From positions 133,473,155 to 133,537,154 of the forward strand of contig CM053026.1 of NCBI GenBank assembly GCA_028564925.1: DNA of 64,000 nucleotides. The letters are read 5' to 3'. Both the position numbers and the translations under genes were made by a program. The notes below the pieces were generated by a model. That model was not told the DNA's origin, ran no database searches, and was given only the letters and a program-made list of their open reading frames with translations. Shown here piece by piece: positions 43,983 through 54,952 of this stretch; position 1 is the first letter of the stretch, and the number at the start of each line of letters is the position of its first letter. Source of the DNA: Lithobates sylvaticus. Lineage: Eukaryota; Chordata; Amphibia; Anura; Ranidae.

Positions 43983-44800
43983 GGTTACCTAGCGACACTA
44001 ATGCAGCGATCAGAAAAACGATCGCTTAGTGACACTGGCAAAAGGGGGTGAAAGGGTTAACTAGGGGCAATCAGGGGGTTAAACCTTTATTAGGTAATAT
44101 ATGGGGGTACCTGACGCTATATAAAAACCTGACGGGGAACCTAAATAACGAAATAACTAACTGGCTAACCAGCGTCACCAGTGACAGTTATACAGTGATC
44201 ACTGGTGAAAGGGTTAACTCTAGGGGCAATCAGGGGGTTAAAACCTTTATTTAGGTTGTAATATGGGGGTACCTGACCTATAAACCTATTTATGAACCTA
44301 TATAAACATGGCGGTTACCTAAAAAAAAAAATGGTTACCTAGCGACACTAATGCAGCGATCAGAAAAACGATCGCTTAGTGACACTGGCAAAAGGGGGTG
44401 AAAGGGTTAACTAGGGGCAATCAGGGGGTTAAAACCTTTATTAGGTAATATATGGGGGTACCTGACGCTATATAAAAACCTGACGGGGAACCTAAATAAC
44501 GAAATAACTAACTGGCTAACCAGCGTCACCAGTGACAGTTATACAGTGATCACTGGTGAAAGGGTTAACTCTAGGGGCAATCAAGGGGTTAAAACCTTTA
44601 TTTAGGTTGTAATATGGGGGTACCTGACCTATAAAACTATTTATGAACCTATATAAACATGGCGGTTACCTAAAAAAAAAAAATGGTTACCTAGCGACAG
44701 CAGTGACACTAATACAGCGATCAGAAAAACGATCGCTTAGTGACACTGGCAAAAGGGGGTGAAAGGGTTACCTGGGGGGCAATCAAGGGGTTAAACCTTT
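43983..44800. repeat. ~350-bp tandem repeat, about 2.3 copies
   Basis: GGTTACCTAGCGACACTAAT begins units at 43983 and 44333, and a variant begins at 44685, so the period is 350-352 bp. Each unit contains the hairpins GCGATCAGAAAAACGATCGC and CAGTGATCACTG, and GGGGTTAAAC words. A degenerate earlier copy precedes it from about 43865. Confidence 0.9.
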
Positions 44801-45399
44801 ATTAGGGGGGGGTAGGGGGCTACCTTGGACCTAAAACTAACTGCCCTGACAGTTATTACAGTCACACTGACACTAAATGCAGTGATCAGTAAAAAAATGA
44901 TCACTGCAATTAGTGACACTGTGACTGGGGGGGGGAGGGGGTGATCTGGGGGGTGATCAGGGGGTGACAGGGGGGTGGAATATGTGCCTAACTGTACTGG
45001 TGTCAGTGTACTGTTGTGCACTAACCTTTACATGTTCGCCGCTCGGCGTCTCCGGTCACATAGACCGGCGCACCGAGCGTGACATCACTTCCGCCTTCCT
45101 GTCTATACAATAGACAGGAAGGGGAAGTTTTTCATTGGCCAGGAGCGATCGCGAGGGGGTGGCCAGAAACCACTGGCCGTCCCCTCGTCCCGGATCGCTC
45201 CTGAAGCGATCCCGACTGTCCCCGCCGGCGGAGGGGGGTCCGATCGGACCCCCCAACCGCCGGAAGAATGTCACGTACAGGTACGTGATTCTGCCTGTAC
45301 GTGCCATTCTGCCGACGTATATATACAGGGGGCGGTCGGGAAGTGGTTAATTGGTCACAGGTGCTTCAGGTTCTATAAAGCTTTCTGTAGAACTAATTT

Positions 45400-46975
45400 C
45401 TGACTTAGTCCAAGTGGAACTGGACTAAGCGGTGAGTTAAAAAACAGAGTTGAAAACAGGAGATTATAACAGGAGTCATCAACCATGTAAGTAACATCTG
45501 AAATTTCCTGTTAGTAATACTATTAACTGGGAAAATGTGTGCTAGCAAGATCGAAGATTTTGTGCAGTATACAATGTGCCACATGTATACAACAATGGAG
45601 CAACAGCTCCAGGATAGATATCATTGCAACAGATGTGAGCAGGTTGCCCTTCTGGAATCTTGCATTAGAGATCCGGAGGAGCAAATTGCAATACTGGGCA
45701 GAACTGACAAGAGGTCCTCTGCTCACTGAGCAGGTGGTTAGTGGGGTTAATGGGGAGGGTGGAGAGGTAAGTCAGGATTATCAGGTAGAAAGATGGGTTC
45801 ATGTAGTTAGAGGAAGGGGTAGGGGCTCACAGAAAAGGAAGGCCAGCCCTAAGTTTGAGCGCCCTAACAGATTTGCCAAGTTGGGTGAAGATGTGGGGGT
45901 GTCAAGCTCAGAGGTGGCAGCCCTAGATGTCACTGCTTCCCCTAACAGCCGTGAGAGCAGCCCATCTAGTAGGGGTGGTGAGGGAAGTGTAGGTAGGTCC
46001 AGACAGTTGGTGGTAATAGGGGATTCTATAATCAGAAGGACTGATAGAATAATTTGTTGCCAGGATCGCCCCAACCGGATGGTTTGCTGTCTCCCTGGTG
46101 CCAGGGTTTGGCATGTGGTGGACCGGGTTGATAAATTACTGGGAGGGGCTGGACATGACCCAGCTGTCTTGGTCCAAGTTGAAACCAATGACAGAATACA
46201 TGGAATGTGGAGGCTCCTTAAGAACCAATTTTAAAGAACTAGTCTGTAAGTTGAAGGGAAGGACCTCCAAGGTGATATTCTCTGAAATATTGCCTGTGCC
46301 ATGCGAACACAGGAAAAGCAGGGGGGGATTAGAGAGCTGAATGTATGGCAAAGACATGGTGTAAGGAGGAGGGATTTGGGTTTTTAGAAAACTGGGCTGA
46401 CTTTTCATTGGGGTGCAACCTATATGCTAAAGATGGTTTGCACCTAAATGGAAGAGGGTCTACTGTGCTGGGGGAGAGGATTATGAGAAGGCTGGAGGAG
46501 TATTTAAACTAGGATTGTGGGGGAGGGTGAATTAGATTATAATGGGGCAGACAGTTCAGACAGAGGTCAGCCCCTATTGGTGGGTGGAATGGGGAAAGAT
46601 GGGGGAGGGCTATGGCAGATGATATGAAGGTTCCTATGTTACAAACAACCATTGGAAATTGTACTATTTGTATTAAAATAAAAAATATGCAACATACGTT
46701 TGCAAAATGTGACAATGAATTAACGAGTTTGTTCACCAATGCCAGAAGTCTGCCAAGCAAAATAGGTGAGTTGGAAGCTCTGGTGCACGATGAGAACTAT
46801 TATCTAATTGGTATTGCTGAATTTTGGCTTCGTTCTTATCATGACTGGGCTATTAATATTCCTGGCTATGCTCTCTTTCTGAAAGACAGGGTAAAATGGA
46901 GGGGTGGTGGTGTCTGTCTCTATGTGAGAAGTGATCTCAAAGTGAGTGTGAAAGAGGACCTAGTTAATGGAGACG
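45400..46975 (+). mobile_element. CR1-clade LINE, 5' part
   Basis: Contains an ORF1 with an esterase domain and the start of an ORF2 endonuclease, the arrangement of CR1 LINEs. It is cut off at 46975 by a hAT-type terminus. The tail at 50770-50822 may be its separated 3' end. The exact 5' end is unclear but lies close to the right edge of the large TTAA element. Confidence 0.8.
45535..46515 (+). pseudogene. CR1 ORF1 with SGNH/GDSL-type esterase domain, broken
   Basis: The N-terminal piece (45535-45729) has HCNRCEQVALLESCIRDPEE, a cysteine-bearing coiled-coil-like start. In a second frame (45740-46234) come a basic linker, the esterase block VVIGDSIIRRTD with the nucleophile serine, CLPGARVWHVVDR, and VQVETNDRI, where VHVGTNDI is usual. 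46240-46345 in another frame gives SEILPVP, and 46430-46515 gives KDGLHLNGRGS with the distal H and ends at a stop. At least three frame changes. In CR1 LINEs this protein binds RNA and assists retrotransposition. Confidence 0.85.
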
Positions 46976-46980
46976 TAGGG
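46612..46980 (+). pseudogene. CR1 ORF2 N-terminal endonuclease fragment
   Basis: Encodes the start of an apurinic-type endonuclease: LFTNARSLPSKIGELEALV, then YLIGIAEFWL, where ITETWL is usual (the metal-binding E is replaced by A in IAEFW if aligned strictly). GYALFLKDR and GGGVCLYVRSDL follow. Only about 100 codons remain before the hAT element begins. The reverse transcriptase is absent. Confidence 0.85.
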
Positions 46981-47370
46981 CTGCAACTAAGGATTATTTT
47001 CATAATCGATTAGTTGGCCGATTATTGTTTCGATGAATCTATTAATCGGATAATAATCTTAAAAAAAGTGTGGTGTATAATTTAGTAAATATGTAAAGTT
47101 AAAAAAAAAGGCAATTTATTCTTAAATATCTATATGCAGTGGTAACTATAAATAACCGACTATATGGTTAGGGAGACAAATCTCCATTCCACTCTGAGAA
47201 TAACAGACATAAGAGATATACTGTATATACTATTAGAGGTTGAATCTAGTAAATATCATCAGACTCAGAGATCAAATTTTTTTTTTAAAGAAAAACAAAA
47301 TGAAAGACTGTTTTGCAGATTTTTAGTAATGAATATTCTCTGAAAATCGATACGTGTATGGCCAGCATAA

Positions 47371-47720
47371 GGCTCGGTTCACACCTATGCAGTCTGCTTT
47401 TGATCTGTTTCCACAGTGCTTTTTGCTGTGCGTTTTTGCACACGTGATTTTGCTGCAATTTGCGTTTTGCATTTTTTTTATGCTTTTGGCCAATTTATTG
47501 TTGGGCAGATTAAAACGGCAACAACTGCAGCTTCTCCATTGAAATCAAAAAAGCAAAAAAAAAGCACAGTTTTGGGTTGAAAAAAGTCCTTGACCCTTTC
47601 CAAATCTACAGCAGCTGAAAAACGTGTAGATGTAAACGTGTCCCGTAGGAAACCATGTTAAATGAACTGTGGTGCGTTTCTGCAAAAAGCACCAAAAAAT
47701 GCATAGGTATGAACCAGGCC
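47371..47720. mobile_element. Harbinger-type MITE with GGCTCGGTTCACACC ends, 350 bp
   Basis: TAA flanks both sides (47368-47370 and 47721-47723). The ends GGCTCGGTTCACACCTATGC and GCATAGGTATGAACCAGGCC form an inverted repeat. The non-coding interior has T-rich and TGCGTTTT words. It lies inside the hAT element. Confidence 0.85.
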
Positions 47721-48299
47721 TAAGACGTCTAGTAGCAGCAGCATGCTTTTTTTGTATCACTTGTCATAATGGGGTTAAGAAAACTAAAATAAGCCCTTTA
47801 TAGTCCAAAAATAGCAGATAATTGCTACTATAAGGGGTTAATTTATACTGTGAAACAGTGAAACAGTGAAAGTAATAATATATAATCCTCCACTTCTGGG
47901 GTCCCCCACTGATGATTCTGGTTCCTTCTGCCATCAGAGTGCCCCAATAGCAAGCTGCAAAGTATAGTATAGAGTGCCCCTAAGGTAAAAAAACACCCTC
48001 TGCCTTTAGAACCACTCACTTCCTGTCCAGGACTACATGACCCATGAGGCATTGCTGCTCACACATTCACAAGTTCTCAGGCACTTACTGACATGTATGT
48101 ATGGTGTACTGAGCTGTATCATAGTTGCCAACATTGTAGAAAAATGTATAGGGACATTTTTTTGGCTGTAGGCAGAGTCTTATTATAATTAGGGGGCAGG
48201 GCATGCGTTTGTAGGCGTGACATAGCAAAAAAAGAAAAATGTGGCGCGCAGCACCTAAAAATGGGGCTTATATGGGCATGGTTAAAATGGGGGTGTGTT

Positions 48300-48417
48300 T
48301 AGAGTCTGAGATGAATGAGAGATGGAGAAAGAAAGGGTAAAAGAGAGAGGGCAGGAGAGAGAAAGAAGGAAAGAAGGAGGGAAGGAGAGAGAAGGAAGGA
48401 AAGAGGGATAGAGGGAC
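48300..48417. repeat. Polypurine (GA-rich) tract
   Basis: About 115 bases almost without pyrimidines (GAGAGA, GAAGGAAGG words). Prone to triplex formation and slippage. Confidence 0.85.
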
Positions 48418-48496
48418 AGCAGACCCAGATCCTACACCACAATAGAAATGTGTATTCCACAGTTTAACAAATCAGCAGATAGAGATACTCCAAACA

Positions 48497-49083
48497 ACAA
48501 GAAGGAAGGGGGGTTGGAGGCGCCAACTCTAATGACACTGTCATATAATTACATGTTAGTGTAATACATATACTTACTGGTTCACAGGTTCACAGGGTGG
48601 CGGTGTCCATCAAGAGTTGAGATGTCCTAGGGTGTGCTGGTGCTGAGCTGCAGGCTCCGGTGGCACTCCTTCGGCTCTGGAGATGTTTAATCCTGGTTCA
48701 AAGGCTATTCCGCGATGTCCATTGTGTGGATGTCCACCCTGTAACGCAGAAGCGGAAGTGATGTCAGCAGTGCACGGCAAGCATCCAGACACAGAATGAA
48801 GATTGTACAGGCTACATGCTCGGGGCTCACAGCTCCTTCTACTGGCCTCAAGTGTATGTATTACACTAACATGTAATTATATGACAGTGTCATTAGAGTT
48901 GGTCCCTCCAACCCCCCTTACTTCTTGTTGCTTGCTAACAGAGGCTATGGACACCTTTTGAGGATGGCTGCCTCCTCTTTTTTATAAAAAAATACTAATT
49001 GATCTAGATGTGCTACTAAAGCTATTATTGCACCATTCTACTAAGACATTCGGAGTGCCGAAATTCCTTCCTTCTTTGAATAA
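48497..49083. mobile_element. Foldback insertion flanked by a 14-bp direct repeat
   Basis: AGATACTCCAAACA occurs at 48483-48496 and 49084-49097. Inside, AACAAGAAGGAAGGGGGG with GTGTAATACATA (48496-48570) is inverted at 48857-48938. About 145 bp of extra sequence follow the right arm. A flank this long is unusual for cut-and-paste elements and closer to retroelement duplications. The class is unknown. Confidence 0.65.
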
Positions 49084-49106
49084 AGATACTCCAAACACCT
49101 GGTGTT

Positions 49107-49162
49107 AGTGCTTCAATCATCCCAGCACCATGGTTGTTGTGGTGTCAGGATGATTGAAGCGC
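49107..49162. repeat. Perfect short hairpin
   Basis: GCTTCAATCATCC and GGATGATTGAAGC form a 13-bp stem, with an inner CACCA/TGGTG extension around TGGTTG. Confidence 0.85.
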
Positions 49163-49256
49163 ATTATTACTATTATTACATTGTAATATAGAATGAAATC
49201 ATTCAACTTACCATAATCCAGAATCAGTGGGACTCCTGAGCGTGTAACCTGCCACG

Positions 49257-49985
49257 TCGCCTGCCACCAGATGCCCTCAGGTGCCCCCAGCAGAGTCCGT
49301 TCTTGCATCAGGTGCCCCCAGTAGAGTCTGTCCTTACATCAGGTGCCCCAGCAGAATCCGTCCTTACATCAGGTGACCCCAGCAGAATCCGTCCTTACAT
49401 CAGGTGCCCCCAACAGAGTCTGTCCTTACATCAGGTAGCCTTACATCAGGTGCCCCCAGAAGCAGAGGCCCTCATTACAGATCTGTGTCCCTGGCAGCGG
49501 AGCCCCTCCTTACATCTGGCGTCCCCAGTAGCGGATCCCTCCTTTACATCTGGTATCCCCCAGCAGCGGAGCCCTCCTTTACATCTGGTGTCCCTGGCAG
49601 CAGAGCACTCCTTTACATCTGATGTCCCCCAGCAGCAGAGCCCTCCTTTACATCTGGTGTCCCCGGCAGCGGTTCCCTCCTTTACATCTTGTGTCCCCCA
49701 GCATCGGACCCCTCCTTACAGATCTCTGTCCCCCAGCAACAGAGCCCTCCTTACTTCAGTGTCCCCAGAAGCTGTCAGCAGCAGAGCCCTCCTTACAGAG
49801 CAATCTGTGTCCCCAAGCAACAGAGCCCCCCTTACTTCAATGTCCCTGGCAGCAGCAGCTGAGCCCTCCTTACAGAGCGACCTGTGTCCCCCAGCAACAG
49901 AGCTCTCCTTACTTCAGTGTCCCTGGCAGCAGCAGCGGAGCCCTCCTTACAGAGCGATCTGTGTCCCCCAGCAGCGCGGCAGCAA
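49257..49985. repeat. Degenerate ~33-bp minisatellite
   Basis: About 20 copies of a unit like GTGTCCCCAGCAGCGGAGCC followed by CTCCTTACATCTG. It drifts from a CATCAGGTGCC form on the left to a GCAACAGAGCC form on the right. It produces a 325-codon repetitive ORF that is not a gene. Confidence 0.9.
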
Positions 49986-50338
49986 CAGTTTCCGGCAGTT
50001 CTCATGTGTGTGTTCAGTGGAGAGGGGAGAAGCTGAGTGGCTGCCCCTCCCCTCTCCACTGAACACAAGGGGAAATAATCCTCATGACGGCGGCAGCGGC
50101 CATCTTTTTGTAGCCTGCCGTTTTTTCCTAAAACATTCACGATTTTCCCGGGACAAAGGCAAAATCCTGGGAATTAATCGGCATATGCTCCCAGGAAAAT
50201 CGGGATTGTCTCAGGAAAATCGGGACTGTTGGCAAGTATGCTGTATGTGTGTTGCACTGTATTTTCTGATATGTAAATAAATAATGCATTCTGCATGCAG
50301 GCCAAGTAATCGATTATGAAAATAGTTGACAACTTCAC

Positions 50339-50765
50339 ACAGCCATTGAAGAGGAATGGACCAACATTTCACAGGCCACAATCAACAACCTGATCAACTC
50401 TATGCGAATGAGATGTGCTTCACTGTGTGAGGCAAATGGTGGTTACACCAGATACTGACCGGACCACTCCGACCCCCCTAATACAGTAAAACTGCACATT
50501 TTAGTGTGGCCTTGTATTGTGGCCAGCATAAGGCACACCTGTGCAATAATCATGCTGTCTAATTATCATCTTGATATGCCACACCTGTGAGGTGGATGGA
50601 TTATCTCAGCAAAGAAGAAGTGCTCACTAACACAGATTTAGATAGATTTGTAAACAATATTTGAGAGAAATAGGCCTTTTGTGTACATAGAAAAAGTCGT
50701 AGATCTTTGCGTTCAGCTCATGATAAATAGGGGCAAACACAAAAGTATTTTGTTTATAATTTTGC
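50339..50765 (+). mobile_element. Tc1 element 3' fragment with transposase C-terminus
   Basis: 50339-50460 encodes IEEEWTNISQATINNLINSM, then a short tail ending GGYTRY and a stop, the C-terminus of a Tc1 transposase. The sequence continues to a terminal-repeat-like end, AAAAGTATTTTGTTTATAA. The catalytic part and left terminus are absent. Confidence 0.75.
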
Positions 50766-50822
50766 TCAATGTAGATGGACTTATGTCTTTTTTCAGCCTG
50801 ACTAACTATGTAACTATGTAAC
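50766..50822 (+). repeat. LINE/SINE-type tail with (ATGTAACT) units
   Basis: GATGGACTTATGTCTTTTTTC, CAGCCTGACTAACT and two ATGTAACT units. Same wording as the tail of the SINE at 1921-2290. It could be the 3' end of the CR1 copy that starts at 45400. Confidence 0.6.
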
Positions 50823-51399
50823 AGAGCAGTGAAATAAAAAAAAGACATACAATTACAGGTACTTTCATTTTTATGTAGCCTGATGTTAAACATGAAAAAA
50901 AAAAAAAAACTGTAATAATTCTAATATAATATACTGTATCGCTTTTATAAAATATATTAATTACTTGGTCCTTTTTAGAGCATTTTCAACTTGCCGAAAT
51001 AGAATCTGCCAGCAGATATCTAACACTTTCTTTTAGTGCTAAAGTTTGCCTGCCTCTTCTGCCTCATGTACTTTTCTATTGGCTTGGGAAGCATCCCATT
51101 ATAGTGATAGGCTACTAGGAATCTGCTGGCTTAGGAGGTGGCAGGAAGTTCTGACTGTTGATGCTATCCCTGTCCATAACTACAGGCTTTTTTCAGGCAT
51201 TGTATGTGCAAGCAACTCCATATTTTCCTTAAAAAGTCTCTTTGAGCCCCGTTCACATCATCGTGATTTGAGCGTGAGACGTCACTTCTGCCCATAGTGG
51301 AACGCAGGTGGAGCGCACATCGGTGTTCCTGCTTCCAGTTTCCAATTTTCTGCATTTTAACTTGAATCAAATGGAATTTTAAAGGGTTTTTTAAATAAA
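50823..51399. other. No gene recognised
   Basis: Unassigned AT-rich sequence; a possible MITE trace (CCCCGTTCACATCATCG) lies near 51247. Confidence 0.4.
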
Positions 51400-51949
51400 T
51401 CTGCGTACTTCACCATGGGAGAGTGTTTCTTCTTTTACTGATGCCTGGAGAATTGGTGATGGTTTGATCTTATCTGTCATTGAAGTCTCCTTTGCTTAAC
51501 TGTGGGGATGCACATCGAGAGCTTGTCTGCACCAATCCGCTGTATATGACTCCTGTAATGGGGGTCATGTATTGTAAATTCGGTGAGTAGGCTGTGTGAC
51601 CGGTGTTGGTGGAGGAAGATCCTAGTCACTATATTGGTGGATATATGGAATCATATGCATCTTTGGACATCGTCTGATGGGAATTTATTGGACATTGTTC
51701 ATTTACGATATAAATTTTTTGGACACTGCACTATAAGTTATAAAAAGTTTATCACACACTGGAGAAATCTGGTCAATTACAATCAATTATATGTTTAATT
51801 ATCACTATATTGTATAATTAGCACTTTCCATTACATGGTCAGCAATCAGCTAGGGATGCCTAGTGATTGCCTATGATATAGCACTCATTTGCACTATATT
51901 TCTTAAAGAGTAGGGTGCGCAGTTCACTTTTATTTTCTTTCACCATTAA

Positions 51950-52407
51950 AGCGGAGTTCCACCCTAAAGTGGAACTTCCGCTTATCGGATTCCCCCCCCC
52001 CTCCGGTGCCACAATTGGCACCTTTCAGGGGGGTGCAGATACCTGTATAATACAGGTATCTGCACCCACTTCCGGGTCGCATTATCCGAGCTGCCCCGCC
52101 TCTATCCGAGAATGCCCCGTTGTGTCTTGGGAAACACAGTTCCCAGGACACAGTGGGGACCAATAGAGGTGCGCAGCGCTACTCGCGCATGCGCATTAGG
52201 GAACAGGGCAGTGAAGACGTTGCGTCTTCACTTCCTGATTCCCTGACAGAGGATGGCGGCGGGACAGCGAGAGACGAGCGATCGCTCGTCATCTTCTGCC
52301 GACACCGCTGGAACCTGGAACAGGTAAATGTCTATTTATTAAAAGTCAGCAGCTGCAGTATTTGTAGCTGCTGACTTTTACATTTTTTTTTCAGGTGGCG
52401 CTCCGCT
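51950..52407. mobile_element. TTAA MITE, AGCGGAGTTCCACC family, 458 bp
   Basis: TTAA at 51946-51949 and 52408-52411. The ends AGCGGAGTTCCACC and GGTGGCGCTCCGCT form an inverted repeat. It holds a first hairpin (GTGCAGATACCTGTATAATA, near 52035), a CpG-rich core with GGATGGCGGCGGGACAGC, a donor-like GAACAGGTAAATG near 52318, and the hairpin AAAGTCAGCAGCTGC / GCAGCTGCTGACTTT. A whole copy. Confidence 0.9.
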
Positions 52408-53607
52408 TTAAGTTTATTAACTTCACAACGAGCAGCCCCTAACATTATTTATTTATACACACATACACATTTGCGCAGGTAAGGGAATAATAGTCAGTTT
52501 ATTCCCCCATTTTACATTTACCATTTTCTGAGAGGAGATTATTACCCGCAGTAATGGATATTTTTGATTACATGAGTAACAGATCCACTGATATAAATTA
52601 CCTTTTTTCTTCAACGCATATTGTGGCACACAAGGATTTGGACCATAACTTCAAAGCACTTAAAAATGTCATGGATAAAAAAATCCAGGTATGGTGGGAT
52701 ATAGTCACCTTAGAGTAGTATGGCAAAAGCAAAATGACTCCCAGACTTTCGGACCCAGAATTTGAGGGTGAATGGTATAGTTTTTTTTAATTTAAACAAG
52801 AAAAAACTATTGGACATTATTATTTCCAGAAGTAAAATTAAGCTCCAAATATTAGAGACTAAAATTACAGAACTGAGAGAGGCATTAAGACCTTTTAAAG
52901 ATACCCCAGTATACAAGGAAAAGAACACTCAGGTTAAAACATATCTAGAAAAATTGGATAACCAATTGTCACCAAACATAAGAAGATAAAAAAGTATCAG
53001 AGAGATCTGAAGGATTACAGAGGGCATGTTGCTTATAAATGGCAAGAGGAATCAGGGGACCCACCTTGGACCAATTACAACCAGGACACTCACTGGAGCC
53101 AGCAGGGCGCTCCACAGTGGCAACAGTGGGAGGCACCCCAATGGCAGCATGGACCACAAAGAGATACCCCAGAGGTAAGAGAGGAGGAAGGAAGAACAAA
53201 AAGAAAGAGAATCCAATAGGTCAGGGCATCTTCAATCTCAGTGATTACGTTTTCACCACTAATGAATTGAAGGTGTTGGAATTAGGTCTAAAATATTCCC
53301 CAGATAAAGGGTTCAACGAGTTTGAGGCTTTTATTAATACTGATAAATTCAATAGGAAATGAAATATTAAAAAAAACATTTTGCAGAAAAACCCACTACA
53401 GAAAATACGAAATTATAATGCATTTCAGGATAGTGGTTTGAGGAATCAATCCACATTCAATCCAAAAAAAATGTCCAATCATTTCTTGAAAGTTTTTCGA
53501 TCTATGGTTGAACAAGACATTAGACTAATCCACACTAGGGTGGGTAAGAGAAAAGGTAACATACAGAAAGACATAGAAGCTTTGGGGAGAGAGGGAAGAA
53601 TATAGCA

Positions 53608-54118
53608 ATCCGAATGGCTGAATGAATGAATGATTTGTATAGCGCTGCAAATGCGAACTGAATCGCCTCAAGGCGCTTGTCTGCCCCTGTTTCCTGCTGT
53701 ATTAGAAGAGGTGGGTCTTGAGTTTTTTCCTGAAGGCCTGATGGTTTTCTTCCAAGCGGATGTCGTTTGGTAGCGCATTCCATAGCCGAGGTCCCTGTAC
53801 TGCGAATCTTCGTTCTCCCTTCGATTTGTAGCGGGCTTTGGGGATGAGAAGGAGATTTTGGTCTGTCGATCGAAGTCTGCGATTCGGTATGTATTTTCCT
53901 ATTTTCTCACAAAGGTATTGTGCAGCATTTCCTTGCGTACATTTGTGGGTGAGGCAGAGGGTCTTGAATGTGATCCTATCTTTTACCTTGAGCCAATGAA
54001 GGGACCTTAGGGATGGGGAAATGGATTCCCAGGGTTTCTTTCCGGTGACTAATCTTGCTGCTGCGTTTTGGACGACCTGTAGGCGTGCAATCTGGTAATC
54101 CGGTAATCCTATGTAGAG
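53608..54118 (-). mobile_element. L2-type LINE 3' end, minus strand
   Basis: On the minus strand an open frame gives SLYIGLPDYQIARLQVVQNA, ARLVTGKKPWESISPSL, LHWLKVKDRITFK and RRFAVQGPRLWNALP, the C-terminal region of an L2-clade ORF2, uninterrupted through its stop near 53702. The 3' end is GCGCTATACAAATC with (ATTC) units at about 53608-53635. It interrupts the Penelope-like gene and keeps an open frame, so it is relatively young. Confidence 0.85.
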
Positions 54119-54952
54119 GGAGTTTGTAGAGGCTGACAAAGGGGAAGGAATTGTAATGCTTAAGAGATACAACACATAATTAAACAGGTTGGTAGGAGAT
54201 ACCAATACATATAAAAAGCTTAGAGGTAACCCCACAAATAATGTAAAAGCGTCCCTGAAAAGGATTGTGAAGCAGGCACAACATAAAGGGATTATAACAA
54301 AAAAGAAGCCAGGTATCTTGTCCCAGATGCCTGTAGACTACCAGTAATATATCAATTACCAAAAATTCACAAAGATAAGGAACACCCACCGATGAGACCC
54401 ATCATTAGTGGTATTAACTCTGTGTTCTCTCGTATAGGAGAATATGTGGACTTTTTTTTACAGCCCATTGTACAAACATATCCATCCTATTTGAGAGATA
54501 GTAAACATCTAATGAACAGCCTAAAAGATATCCCAATTAATAACACTTGATTGTTACGATATATGTTGAATCATTATACACCAGTTTAGGACAACAGGAT
54601 GTTCTATGCACTACTAGAAAGGCTCTAGATCATAAGTCTGATCTCAGGAGGGAACAGAAAGATTTTTTTGGTGGGAAGTTCTCAACTGTCTAAGCCATGT
54701 CTAACAATAATTTTTGGCATGGGAGTCAAATATGCTCCCAGTGTGGCCAACCTACTGATGATAAATGGGAGCAAACAAGTATTTTTGATTAAGCATGGTA
54801 GGCAAATCAGTACCAAAACATTTTTTAAAGAAACTGACATGAACAGCTAAATCCCCCAGCCAATTGCCATCACCCAAAGTGGCTGGGGAAGGGGGGGGGG
54901 GATTCCAAAGGGTCAGTTGATGCGTATTCGATGCAATTGTGATAGTCTAGGG

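Larger units (their letters stand above)
40268..45346. mobile_element. Large non-coding TTAA-bounded element, 5079 bp
   Basis: TTAA at 40264-40267 and 45347-45350. The ends CCACTTCAGCCCCGG and (inverse of the right end) CCACTTCCCGACCGC share CCACTTC. In order it holds an AT-rich module (40320-40690), a 1.1 kb palindrome (40712-41810), an A/T-run-rich stretch (41850-42600), a mixed stretch carrying a 44-bp MITE, a 350-bp tandem repeat (43983-44800), and a CpG-rich right end (45030-45345). I see no transposase or any coding motif; all ORFs here are incidental. Shorter relatives are at 13970, 25603, 33615, 35950, 60163 and 62843. Confidence 0.85.
48120..50240. mobile_element. DNA element with CATAGTTGCCAACA ends, 2.1 kb
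   Basis: The left end CATAGTTGCCAACA is matched in inverse by TGTTGGCAAGTATG. A 6-bp direct repeat, CTGTAT, flanks it. The right part has palindromic GGGACTGT and AAAATCGGGA words. It carries a foldback segment and a minisatellite. A relative with nearly the same ends and a 6-bp flank is at 57265-57605. Non-autonomous. Confidence 0.65.
46976..50332. mobile_element. hAT-type element with several nested insertions
   Basis: The left end TAGGGCTGCAACTAAGGATT with TTTCATAATCGATTAGTTGG is matched in inverse by CCAAGTAATCGATTATGAAAA and TAGTTGACAAC at about 50303-50332. The outermost right bases are degraded or deleted and no target duplication is visible. It interrupts the CR1 ORF2. The original interior is largely filled by later insertions. 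Confidence 0.7.

Noticed and set aside
40268-45346. The large TTAA element as a non-autonomous partner of the intact piggyBac
   Set aside because: Both use TTAA, but the ends (CCACTTC and CCTCCCTGGCGGT) and subterminal words differ, so the link is not supported.
45799-46188. 129-codon ORF, minus strand
   Set aside because: Antisense to the CR1 ORF1 remnant; no motif.
49257-49985. Possible CRISPR-like array
   Set aside because: Units are adjacent and degenerate with no unique spacers, in a vertebrate-type sequence; it is a minisatellite.
49303-50280. 325-codon ORF, plus strand
   Set aside because: The protein is a low-complexity read-through of the ~33-bp minisatellite, also open in other frames.
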